This document shows, one piece after another, positions 10,206-23,095 of a stretch of DNA of 64,000 nt. Both the position numbers and the translations under genes were made by a program. This DNA comes from Moringa oleifera. Lineage: Eukaryota > Streptophyta > Magnoliopsida > Brassicales > Moringaceae. The stretch's first letter is position 1; every line of letters starts with the position of its first letter. The notes beneath the pieces are model-generated. The model was not told the origin of the DNA and searched no databases. It was given only the letters and a program-made list of their open reading frames with translations. The stretch is from the NCBI GenBank assembly GCA_021397835.1, contig JAJFZO010000344.1, forward strand, positions 1 to 64,000. Direction: 5' to 3'.

Positions 10206-13200
10206 TGATAATTAATTAGGCTTAGTATGCATCAACTTGACAAATAATTGGACCTAAGAACAAACTGGACGTGAGACGTAATGAGACCCAAATTTTAATT
10301 GGACTTAATATAATTGGATATAGCTGTGTATATCATGAATGAAATTAAGAAATATTTTAACACAAGAAAAAAAAATTGAGTCTAACTTGAGTTTAAAAAT
10401 TAATTAGACCATAAAAATAATTTAGCCTAAAATAAATTGAGTTGTAATAGTTAATTGAACCAAATCATTAATTTCGCTAAATTATTAATTGGGCCTTAGG
10501 ATTTATTTGGGCTTAATAAAAAATTAGGCTTAATATATTATTAAACCTAAAATATATATACTTAATAAATAATTGAGTTTTTTTATCTAAAAATCACAAC
10601 CTAACAAATAATTAAGTCTTCTATCTAAACTTTAGTTAAAGTTATTCACTAATATGGTCTAATAAAAAAGTAGAGCTTCACATATAATTGGGTCTAAAAT
10701 ATATTTGAAGTCAATAATTGATTGGTCTAAGATATAATTAAGTTTAATAATTAATTAAACCTAACAATTAATTGATACTCATAATTTATTAAGCTCAAAA
10801 TTTAATCGTGACAAAAAATTAATTGGACATAAGAGTTAACCAAACCTAGTTAAAGATTGAGCTTAATATATAATTATGGGTAACAAATAGTTGGGCTTAA
10901 TTTATACATAGGTCTAAGAATGAAATGAGAAAATAATTGAGCATTAAATATAACTGGATCCAAATTTTAATAGACCCTAAGATACAATTGGGCTTAGCAT
11001 GCTTGAAGCCAATACAAAATTGACTTAATAGATAATTAATTGAGTTTAATAAAAAAAGTCGAGCTTATAAGATGTAATTAAGCATAACAATTAATTTGGC
11101 TTAATAATGACTTCAGCTTGAGATTTAATTGTATCTAAGAATTAGTATAAACATAAGATATAACTAGATCTAATAAAAAAACTAGGCTTAATATATATAA
11201 TTCATCCTAATAAATAATTGAGCTTAAGAACAAAATGACATTGATGCATAATCTAGCCTAAAATATAACTAGTCATATAATTACGATGATTTAAAATGTA
11301 AGATTAATAATTGATTAAGCTTAGTGTGCATGAGCTTGACAAATAATTGGACTTATAAATAAATTTGGTTTAAGATATAATTGGACCTAAATTTTAATTG
11401 AACATAATCAATAAATAATAGTGCTTAAGATATAGTTGGGTATATCATGCATGAAATTGAGAAATACTTTAGTCCAAGAAAAAAAAATTGAGCCTGAGGT
11501 ATATTAATTAGACTTAAAATTAAATGGACCAAAAATGTTATTGAGTTTAGCAGTTAATTGAACTAAATAATTAGTTTTGCTAAATTATCAATTGAACTAA
11601 GATTTAATTAGGTATAACAAAAAATTAAGCTTAATATATAATTAAACTTATAAACGAAACAGACCTAACAAACAATGAGTCTAACGTGTAATTGAGCCTA
11701 ACAATACATTAGGTTTAACATTTCATTAAGCTAAATAATTGATTGAGCTTAAGATTTAATTAGGTTTAATAAAAAATTGTACTTAATAAATAGTTAAGTT
11801 TAATATGTAATTGGACCAAATAAAATATTAAACATTTATATAATTCAATCGAATAAATAATTGGATCTAACAAATAATTTAGCCTAACAATTAATTAAGT
11901 CATCTGCCTAAAATTAGGTCAACTTATTAACTACTATAGTCGAATAAAAAGTTAGGCTTCACATATAATTGGACTTAAAATATATTTGAACTAAATGATT
12001 TTCTTGGCCTGAGATATAATTGGGATTGAGATATAATTAAGTTTAACAATTAATAATTTAATAATTAATTAAGCTTAATGAATTATTGAGCTCAAGATTT
12101 AATTATAACAAATAATTAATTGGACATAAGATTTAGTTGAGCCTAATTGAAGATTGAGCTTAATATATAATTAAGCGTAATGAATAGTTGGGCTTAATTT
12201 TTAAATGAGTCCAAGAACAAAATGAGATGAATAAATAATTGAGCTTAAAATATAATTAGGTCTAAAATTTAATAGATCATAAGATATAATTGGACATAGT
12301 ATGCTTGAACCCAATACAAAATGAGCTTATGAATGAATTGAGCCTGAGATATGATCATGTACCCAAATTATAATTGAACTTAATATATAATTAAGTATAA
12401 TAACTATGTGGGCCTAAAATTCATTAATTGATCTTAAAAATTAATTGGATCTAATGGATAATGAACCTAATGTGTAATTGAGCCTAACAATTAATTTCGC
12501 CTAACAATTCATTAGGTTTATCAATTTATTTGGTTAAATAATTATTTGAGCTAAAAAATTAATTGTATTAATAAAAAATTAGACGTAATATTTAATTCAA
12601 GTTAATAAATTAATTAGGACTAATGTATAATTTTGCCTATTAATATATTGGTCCTAAGATGTAATTGAGTCTAATAATTTGTTAAACCTAGCAAATAATT
12701 TGACTTAATATTTAATACTTAATAAATTATTAGACTCAAGATTTAGTTTAGTAAAAGATATAATTGAGTGTAACATGCTTGAACACTTTATGTAATTGAA
12801 CCTAGGAATGTATTGAATATAAGATATAATTAAATCCCAATTATAAATTACCTTGTGATATAATTGAATGTAACAATTAATTGGGTTTAAAAATTATTAA
12901 CTAAGCCTCAAAATTAATCGGGTCAAATATGTAATTAAGGTCAACAACTAATTGACCTTAGTAATTATTGAGCTTAATAATTAACTAAGCTTAACATTTG
13001 ATTGGGTCTAAAAAAATTAATTTACTGCAAAATTTTACTTAATAAATAATTTATCTTAACAATTGGGCCTAAGGCCTAAATTGGGCTAATAAAATGTAGG
13101 TTTAAGATTTTAATTGAATACAACAATTAATTCAGTTTAACAATTAGTTGTGCTTGAGAATTAGTTAAATCTAAAATTTAATTGAGTCTTATAAAAAATG

Positions 13201-13968
13201 TAGCTATTGTATAATTAGGCTAATGAAATAGTCAAGCCAAAAATAAAATTAGGCTTATTAATTAAATAGTATCACCTAAGATACAATTAAACCTAAAATT
13301 AATTAGAATTCAAATTTAATTGGACCTAAAAAAACTGGACATACAATATAATGCCTCATATATAATTGAGCATGTGATATCATGGGTCAAATATAATTGG
13401 AGTTGAGATATAATTGAGCCCAATAAATAATTTAGTCTAACATATAATGGAGCCTAGTATGCACTAGCCCAAAATATAATTGGACCTAACATTTCATATG
13501 TGTAAGTATTAATTGGGCCTATTATACATAAACTAAGTAAATGATTGGGCCTTAAAAATGAATTGGAACTAACATAAGTTAATTGTCCCTATTAATTTAA
13601 TCACTTACAAAAAAATAATTGGCTCTCCTATGTAATTAAGTCTAAGAATTATTTGCACCCAATAATTTATTGGATTTACCAATTCATTGAGTTTAATAGT
13701 TAATGGAGCTTAAGATTTAACTTGGCCATGCAAATATTTATATTTAATATAAAAATAGGTCAAAAAAATGAAATGGGTCTAATAAATAGTTAGAGTTAAG
13801 ATGTAATTGAGTCTTACCAATAATTGTACCTAAAAATTAGTTAGGTCAAATATTTAATAGAGCTTAATATATAATTGATCCTAATAAATAATTAGGCCTA
13901 AGATACAATTATACCTATAATTGGACGTAGATATAATTTGACCCAATAGATAATTATGCCTATTACTA
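10206..13968 (-). repeat. ~21-bp repeat array, B polarity (B-short block, copy 1)
   Basis: About 3.8 kb of B-polarity repeat units (aattgggcttaataaataatt type). It aligns collinearly with 32826-36450 and 45380-49797. The anchors 'gagaaatacttta' (11458, 33380, 46923), 'gcatgcttgaac' (about 12302, 34257, 47683) and 'gatatcatgggtcaaat' (about 13375, 35668, 49051) keep their order, with small spacing changes. It ends at a polarity switch built of TAA/TTA triplets. Confidence 0.85.
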
Positions 13969-16395
13969 ATAATAGGGCTAATAATTATTATTATTTGATT
14001 GAGTAATCTTATTAATTATTAGGTTTAATTATATCTTGGGCTAATTGCACACTATGCCTAATTATGTGTTCATTTGAATTTTTCTTTGTGCCTAAATATA
14101 TCTCATGTTTAATTATATTTGATCATTACATCGTAGATCCAATTATATGTGAGGCCTAATTATATCATATGTCATATTTTCTAGGTCAAAGATCTCAGGC
14201 TCAATTAATTTCAAGTTCAATTATATCTTAGGTCATATTATTTATTAAGTCTAATTATATGTTGGGTCACCCACGTTACCTTTTTTAATTAACATGGCCG
14301 ACTCCATCTTTAGCTTGACTATTTTTTAGACCTAATTATATATTAAACCTAATATTTTATAAGGCCGAATAAATTTTCAACTAACTAGTTATTAGGCTCA
14401 ATTAATCTTTATGTCCAATTAATAATAAATGTTGGACCCAATTATAAGTTCAATTATAATTTGAGTCTAATTAATAGTTAATATCAATTGCATATTTAGC
14501 CCAATCAAATTTTGGATCCAATTAATAAATGTCAAAGTTAATTAGTTATTAGGTTCAATTAAATTTTATGTCAAATTATATCTTATGTTCAATTATAATT
14601 GGAGTCCAATCATCTTGGCTTAATTCATTTCTAAGCCTAATTATTTAGTGGGTTTATGACATTGCAACTAATTACATAATAAGCCCAATTAACTCTTGGA
14701 CCTAATTAATTTTTATTCGCAATTAAATCTTGGGTTTAATTAATTATGATGCTCATCAATTATTTTTTATTTTTAATTAATTGTTAATCATTTAATTATT
14801 AAGTTCAATTACATCTCTATCCAATTATATCTTCAACTTAGTTATTTATTCGGCTTAAATATATTTAAAGTTTAACATTTTTTAGGCCTAATTAGATATT
14901 AGACACAACTAATTCTTGGGTAGAATTAAGTTTGAGGCCCACTTAATTATTAGAGATTACTTGTTACATCTTAAGTTTAATATTTTATTTGGCTCAATTG
15001 TATGTTAAGATCAATTATTTGTTAAGCTTAGTTTTTTTTTTTAATTAAAACCAACTAATTATTGGGTCCATTTATATCTAAGGCTCAACTATATAGTTTC
15101 TTTCATTCTTAGGCCCAATTATTTGTTTGGATCAATCATATATCAGGCTTAAGTTTTTATTAGATTCAATTAAATCTTAGGCATAATTACTTGTTAGGTG
15201 CAATTAATTGTAAAATTCAATTACATCTAAGGTCTAATTATTATTTATTAAACCTATTTCATTATCAGACTCATTTTTATAGTAAGTCTAATTATTCAAA
15301 TGGTGTAATTTTCTATCAAAACAAATTTTTTATTAAGTTTAATCATACTTTTGGGCTCATAAACCCAATTAGTTGCTATACTTAGTGAATTGTTAGGCTC
15401 AATTATTTTTTGTGCCCAATTAATTATAGGCTCAGTTAATATACATTAGGCCCGACTCGTTCCTAAGCTCAACTATTTTTTGGGTCATGCATGATGGACT
15501 CAAATTATTTGACCCATTAAATGTTACCCCCAATTTATTATTAGGTCTAATTATATCTTAGACTATTGCACACCAAGCTCTATTATATATTAAGTCCAAT
15601 TATATCTCAAGTTCAATTATAATTGGTACATTATATCATAAGCATAATTAATATACCTAATTTTTTAGGCCCAATTAAATCTGAAGACAATTAATTTTAA
15701 GTATATATATCTTAGGTTATGTTATTTGTTAGGTCCAATTATATATGTAAAATTATTTCTTAGACTCATGAATGTTAACTTAATTAATTCAGTTTGATTA
15801 ATTAATGGGCTTAACTAATTCTCAAATACTATTTATTATGACCAATTAATTGTTAGATCAAATTATATGCCAAGCCCAATTTTATTTTTAAATCCAATAA
15901 AATCTTAGATCTAATTAGTTGTTAGGTATAATGAATTACTAGGTCACATAAATTGTTAATCTCACTTACATATTTCACTTAGTTAAATATTAAATCTAAT
16001 AAAATTTTAGATCTAATTATTATATTTTAGGTTCAATTAATAAATATTGGATTAATTAATTATTGTAGTCAGTTATATCATAAGTTTAATTTTAATTGAA
16101 TTGTATCTTACTCTTAATTCATTTCTCGGCACTATATTCGATTCATGCATGCTTTGCCCACTTTAACTTATACCCAACTAACTATTGGACAAATTATGTT
16201 TTTATTCTAAATATTATTAGTTTTATTTCATTTTTAAACCCATTTATTTCTAAGCTCAATTTTTTATTAGACCTAATTATATATAAAACCCAATATTTTA
16301 TTAAGATTCATTAAATATTTGTCACCGTTAAACCTTCGGTTCAATTAATTATTAGATTCAATTAATTATTAGATGTTCAATTGTTTAGTTCACCA
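13969..16395 (+). repeat. ~21-bp repeat array, A polarity
   Basis: An A block that begins at the polarity switch and aligns with 36451-37600 and 49798-52615. It carries the 'gggtcatgcatgat' landmark at 15485 and a short TA run near 15702-15710. Two open frames, 64 codons at 15191 and 72 codons at 16096, are chance frames in repeat DNA: they have low-complexity Asn/Ile/Leu/Phe composition and no homologous frame in the sister copies. Confidence 0.83.
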
Positions 16396-18757
16396 TTAAA
16401 TTGTTGAGATTAAATAATTAAATGAGCTTAGGATCCAAATAGTTTTAATAATAAAAAAAAGTTCAATTTGATCTAATAAATTGGATTAGATGTATATAAT
16501 TGAGCGTAATTATTAATTAGACCTAGCAAAAAATTAAGCCTAACTAGTAACTGAGCCCAATAATTAACTTAAGATTTTATTCTATCAAAGAATTAAAGGG
16601 GTCTAATATCTAATTGAACTTTACACAAAATTGGGCTGGATAACAAAATGGGCCTAATAAATAATTATATGCATGGTATACTTTAGTGTAGCAATTAATT
16701 AGACCTTATAATGAATTAAGCTTAAGATTTAATTGTGACTAAAAATTAGTTAAGCCTAAATCCAATTTGGGATGATAAAAACTTGTGATTGATATTTAAT
16801 TGATTCTAGAATAATTTTTCTTAGTATATAATTGTGCATAAAAACATATATAATTGGATCCAAATTATAATTGAACTTAAGATATTATTGGGCCTTATAA
16901 ATAATTGAGTTTAATTGATAAATTTGGCCTAATAATAAATATTTGAGCTTAAGATATAATTCGGTCTATCATGTATGAAAAAAAATAATTCAACAAAAGA
17001 ATGGTCGAGCCTAACATACATTAATTAGGCCAAAATAAATTAATGGGATCATCAAAATAAATTGATCTAATAATATGTAACCGAGTTTAATATTTTAGTG
17101 GACAAATAATTTATCATGATAAATAATTAGTTATGCATAAAATTTAATTAAGTGCAATAAAAAAATAAGTTTAATATATAATTAAACCTAAGATCGAAAT
17201 GGGCATAATAAATAATTGATTCTAATGTGTAATTAAGCCTGATGTGTAACTCATTAGGCTGAACAACTTATTTAACCAAATAATTAATTAAGTTCTCCAA
17301 ATTAATTAGGCTTAATGAAAATTAAAATTAATATATAATTAAGTTTAACAAATAATTAAGCTTAATATAAAATTAATCCTATCAAAATGTTGCACTTAAA
17401 ATATAGTTGAGCATACATATTAATTGAAGCTAACGAATAATTAATTCAAACAATTAATTTGGTTCAAAACATATTGGAGTGCAATAATTAACTTAGTTAA
17501 GATATAATTAAGTTTAAGATGTAATTAAGCTTAACAATTAATTCAGCCTAACATTTAATTGAGTTTAGGATTTAGTTGTGATTAAGAATCAATAAGGCCT
17601 AAGTTTTTATTTAACCTAATAAAAAATTAATCTTAATCTACAATTAAGTGTAAAAAGAAATTGATTAAAATATAATTGGATCCAAGATTATATTTAGCTT
17701 GATATATAGTTAAGCCTAATAAATAATTTAGTTAAGGAACAAAATGAGCCTAATGTATATTAATTTGACCAAAGTATAGATGACACCTAATATATAATTA
17801 AGGTTAACAAATAACCGAATCGAATAATTCATTTCAACAAAGAATTGATTAAGCCTAATATCTATAGTGCTTAATATATAGTTGGCCCTAAGAACGAAAT
17901 GAATCTATTTAGTAATTAAGCCCAACAATTCATTTGACCTGAAGATTTATTAAGAAACAATTTGTTGGGTCGAACAATCAATTGGGCTTAGTATTTATTT
18001 GGGTTTAATAAAAAATTAAACTTAATAAATATTTGAGCTAATATATAATTTAATATAACAAAATTTTGGATTTTAGGTTTAATTGAGTTTAATAATTAAT
18101 TAGATCTAAAAAATAACAATGCTTAGCAATTAATTGAGTCTAATAATTAGTTAAGCCTAATATTTAATTTTGACTAAGAATTAATTGAGCCTAATATTTA
18201 ACTTGGTTGAATCAAAAATTGATCATACGTGATTGGGCTTGATAAGTAATTAGGCTTGAAATACATTTGAGCCTAATAATTAATTGGATCTAATATATAA
18301 CTAGGCCTAAGATGTAATTGTGCCTAAGAATTTAATCGAGTTTAAAAATTAAATAATCTAAGATTTTATTAAACTTAATAAAAAATTAGATTTAGTATAT
18401 ACTTAGACTTAGTAAATAATTGGACTTAAGCTATAATTGAGTATGAAAATAAAGTACTCTAATAAATAATTAAGCAGTTTTAATTAGATTTAATATATAA
18501 TTAGACCCAATAACAAAGTAAACCTACATGAACTCAACAAATAATTGGATCTAAGATATAATAGACCCAAATTATAATCAGACTTAAGATATAATTGACT
18601 CTTACAAAGAATTAGACATAATAGTAAATAATATCACGTAAGATATATTTGGGTATATTATACATGAAACTTGGAAATAATTCACTTTACAAACAACTTA
18701 GCCTAACTTATATTAATTTGGCATAAAAATTAATTAGGCTATAAAAATTATTAAGCC
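16396..18757 (-). repeat. ~21-bp repeat array, B polarity (B-long block, copy 1, left part)
   Basis: The B-polarity block starts at 'ttgagattaaataattaaat', the same A-to-B junction used at 52615. It aligns with 40860-42960 and 52616-54865. The MITE at 18761 interrupts it. The flanking B sequence resumes at 19591 in the same polarity. Confidence 0.84.
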
Positions 18758-19590
18758 TAAGGTCATATCCAATAAAGACGATAAAACACCAATTTGGTTT
18801 TCAAAATGTGCTAACATGGTCTCCAATGAAATGGCAAATATAGATCGATAATTTGGTGTAGCTATAGTGCTTAGCTACAGTAAATATATTTTTTTAAAAT
18901 TTTTTATATAATTATCTTTTTAAAGTTTTTGAATCATATATGTTTTTGATGAATATCTTAATAAATATATCATATTATTAAGAAAAAAATATACCATTAA
19001 GAATATTTCATCAAGATTTTTAAAAATAAAATCAATATTTAATATATTATTTTATTTTATTGAAATTAATAATAATTATTATTATTTAATTAATAATAAT
19101 ATTCTGCATAATATCAAAATTAGTATCTAAAAATATACAAAAAATTATATTAATTTATAATTTATAATATAATTTAAATTTTAGATGAAAATTTCACTTT
19201 AATTTAAAGTATAGTACAATAAACATAATAATGTACTAACGATTACAACATAAACTCAAATTACAACATTAATTAAAACTAAAACTTCTAATAATTTGCA
19301 AGTAATTAATTTTAAAATATATAATTTATTATATAATATTAATTTATTGAAAATAAATAAATTAAAATTTTAAGTTATATTAATTATTTTATTATTTTAA
19401 ATAAATAAATTAATATTATAAATATTTTTATTGATAATTATTATATATATTATTAAAAATAATAGTATAACACCAATTTGATGTAAATGGATTAGAGATG
19501 AAAAAATTTAGTATTGAAATATTCAAAAAGGAATCTTTTTTAACATCAAATTGGTGTTACATTTAGTGCATAGGGTTAGAGATGGCCTAA
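18758..19590. mobile_element. PIF/Harbinger-like MITE (non-autonomous DNA transposon)
   Basis: An 827-bp element (18761-19587) is flanked by a 3-bp TAA direct duplication (18758-18760 and 19588-19590). Its ends form imperfect terminal inverted repeats of about 43 bp: the left end starts GGTCATATCCAA, the reverse complement of the right end starts GGCCATCTCTAACCC, and both contain 'acaccaatttg'. A TAA/TTA target duplication with GGC/GGT termini is typical of the PIF/Harbinger superfamily. The interior is extremely AT-rich and encodes no transposase, as expected for a non-autonomous element. A truncated left end of a sister copy lies at 54866, so the insertion predates that duplication. A hAT or Mutator origin is less likely because the duplication is only 3 bp. 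Confidence 0.72.
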
Positions 19591-22500
19591 TATGTAATGG
19601 AGCCTAACATTTAATTGGACCAAGTAATGCATTGCGCTAAAAAACATATTGGGCATAAAATTCAATTTGGCCTCACAAAAAAATTTCCTTAATTGAGTAA
19701 TGTGTAAGTCAGCTTAATAATTAATTGAACCTAACAATTTATTAGACCTAATAATTTGTTAGGTAAAATAATTAATTAAGCATAGGATTTAATTAGATGG
19801 AATAAAAAATTGAACTTAATATATAATTGAGCTTAATAGACAATTAGGCCTAATACGTAACTAAGCCTTACTATTAACTAATCTAATAATAATTCAATCA
19901 AATAATTAATTGAGCTTAAAAATTAGTTGGATATAAGATTTACTATGTTTAATAAAAAAATTAGATTTAATTTGTAATTGATCAAATAAAAACTTAGGCT
20001 CAATATATAATTAGCCCAAGAACAAAATGAGTTTAATACATGATTGGGCCTAAAATATATATTAGGTCCAAGATTTAATTGGGCCAAATACATAATAGGA
20101 CATAGGAATTAGTTGAGCTTAATACATAATTAGCCTAAGTTGTAATTGAACTTAAGATATAATTGAGCATAACATCAACTGAACCTAACATTTATTAATT
20201 AGATCCAAGAATTAATTTGATGCAGTATTTAATTGGATAAGATATGTAGTTAAAGTTAACAATTAATTGCACCTATTAATTTATTTAGCTTAATAATTAA
20301 TTAGACCTAAAATTTTATTAGATCTATTAAAAAATTGAGGTTAACATAAAATTTGACGTAATAAATAATTGACCTGGATATATAATAGAGCCTAAGAATT
20401 AAATTGACCTAGTAAATAATTAAACCTAAGATTTAATTGAGTCTTATAATTAATTATACATAACTATTAATTGACCCTAAAAATTAATTGTACTTTGAAA
20501 ATTAGTTGTGCCTAAGATTAAATTAGGTTTTATAAAAAAAAAAAAAAGAGTTTAATATATAATTTGACCAAATTAATTAAGCTAACATGAGCAAGCCGAA
20601 AAAATAATTTGACATACAATTGAGGTTAATAAATAATATAGCCTAAGATATAATTAAACTTCAAATTAATTAGATCTCGATATTATTGCCCATAAAAATG
20701 AGACATATAATATAATTAGGGCTCACATATAATTAAGTCTAACAAATAATATGACCTAATTAATCATTGAGTTAAGAACACAAGATATGATTGAGCTTAA
20801 TAATTTATTAGGTTTGAAAATTAATTGAGCCAATCATGCATGAACTTAAGAAACAATTGAATTTAGTAATGAATTTGGTATAACGTAGGTTAATTCACCC
20901 TATGAATCAATTAGGCACAAAAATAATTGGTGCTAATATGTCATTAAACCTAACAATTTAGTGGGTTTAGCGATTCATTAATTCTGATAATTACCCAATC
21001 CTAAAATTGAATTCAGTTTAATAAAATATTTGATTTATTGTATAATTGGGCCACCCAGATAGTTGAACTTAATAAAAAAAAGGGCCACATAAAGAAATAG
21101 ATCCAATGAATAATTAGTTCTAAAACATAATTTTATTTAATAATTAATTAAACTTAATAATTAATTAGATTTAAAAATAATTGGATCCAATAATTAATTA
21201 GTTTAAGATATAATTGAACCCAATAATTAGGCTTAGCATGCATGAGCTCAACAAACAATTTGACCTAAGAACAAAAAGCTTGCAATATAATTAGACCCAA
21301 ATTATAATTAAACTTTACGCATAAATCAGCTTTACATATAATTGGGCCCAATAGAAAATTAGGCCTAATAATCAATAATAAGGCTTAAGATACAATTAGA
21401 TCTATCATGCACAAAATTAAAAAATAGTTCAGTCTAAAAAATAGCCTAACATTTAATTAATATAAGCCTAAGCATATATTGTATCATAATAATAATTGAA
21501 ACTCATACATAATTGAGTTTAGTATTTAATTAGATTAGACAATTTGTTGTTTGAAATGATTAATTGGGCATAATATTTAATTGAGTCTAATAAAAAAATT
21601 GGACTCGAGCCTAGGAACTAAATAGACCTAATAGATAATTGAGCCTAACTATTAATTGAACCTTAAGATTCATTGGGTTAATAATTCGGTTCAAATAATT
21701 AATTGAGCCCAGGAATTAATTAAATTTAATAAAAAATTAAGCTTAATATATAATTGACCCTAATAATTAGGCTTAACATGTAATTGAGCCTAACAAATAA
21801 TTAAAACTAATAATTAATTTGGCTTAATAATAAATTGGACTTAAGATTCAATTGTGTATGCAATTAATTGGACCTAAGATTTAACTAGAATTAGACTTAG
21901 CATGCATCAGCTTGACAAATAATTATACCTAAGAACAAACTGGACCTAAGATATAATTGGGCTGAAATTTTAATTGGACTTAATATAATTGGATGTAGTT
22001 GTGTATATTCATGAATGAAATTGAGAAATACTTCAACCCACGAAAAAAATTAAGCCTAACTTGGGTTTAAAAATTAATTGAACCATAAAAATAATTTGGC
22101 CTAAATGAATTTGATAGGCCTAACATTTAATTATGCCTTATGAAAAATTTAGTTATTATATAATTGGGCTAATGAAATAATCAAGTTGAAGATATAATTG
22201 GGCTTATTAATTAATTTGACCTAATTAATTTGGCTAATGTCAGTGATGCCTGAAATAATTTGATATATAACTTAGTTTAATAAATAATATAATTGGAAAT
22301 ATGATTTTCTGGGTAAAATATAATCGGAGTTAAGATATAATTGAGTTTAATAAATAATTTGGCCTAATAAATAATTGGGCCTAGTGTGCATTAGCCCAAA
22401 TTATAATTAAACCTAACATTTAATAGGTTTAGTTATTAACTGGGTCTACTATGTATGAACCTAATAATTAGACAATTAAAACTAACATAAGTTAATTGGC

Positions 22501-23095
22501 CTTATTAAGTAATCCAGCACAAAAATAATTACCTATTTTCTGTAGTTAAGCTTAACAATTGTTTGCACTTAATAATTCATTGTATCTAGTAATTTATGAA
22601 GTCTAATAGTTAATTGAGCTCAAGATTTAACTGGGCTTAATATATAATTTGGTCATGCAAATGTTCAAATTTAATATAAAAATGGGTCAGATAATGAAAT
22701 GGGCTTAATAAATAGTTAGGCCTTAGATGTGATTGAGTTTAATAATTAATTAGACCTAACAATAATTGTACCTAAGAATTAGTTAGGTCAAAAGTTAATT
22801 TGACTTAAGATATAATTGATTTTATTAAATAATTGAGCTTAATTTATTATTAAGCCTACAAATGAAATAGGTTTAATATATAATTGTGTTAAATGTAATT
22901 AGACTCAACAATTTTTTAGATTTAATATATAGTTGCACCTAGTGATTAATTGGGGTTAGCGTGCATAAGCCCCACAAATAGTTTGATTTCAAGAATAAAT
23001 TGGGCTTAAGATACAATTGGACCCAAACTATAATTAAATTTAGATATAATTGGGTCTTATAGATAATTGAGCCTAATAGATAATTAGGCCTACTA
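19591..23095 (-). repeat. ~21-bp repeat array, B polarity (B-long block, copy 1, right part)
   Basis: Continues the B block beyond the MITE. 19620-21900 aligns with 42970-44760, sharing 'acatattgggcataaaattcaatt'-like text and 'taataatcaataata'. The part from about 22200 to 23095 instead resembles 26640-27400 (shared 'aatgtcagtgatgcc'), so it comes from a different sub-block. It ends at a polarity switch. The minus-strand 60-codon frame at 22939-23121 spans the switch and is a chance frame. Confidence 0.82.

Noticed and set aside
15191..16314. Frames of 64 codons (15191) and 72 codons (16096)
   Set aside because: Chance frames in A-polarity repeats; the composition simply reflects AATTA-rich text.
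18841..19500. Transposase gene inside the MITE
   Set aside because: Extremely AT-rich with stops in all frames; no DDE or zinc-finger-like text.
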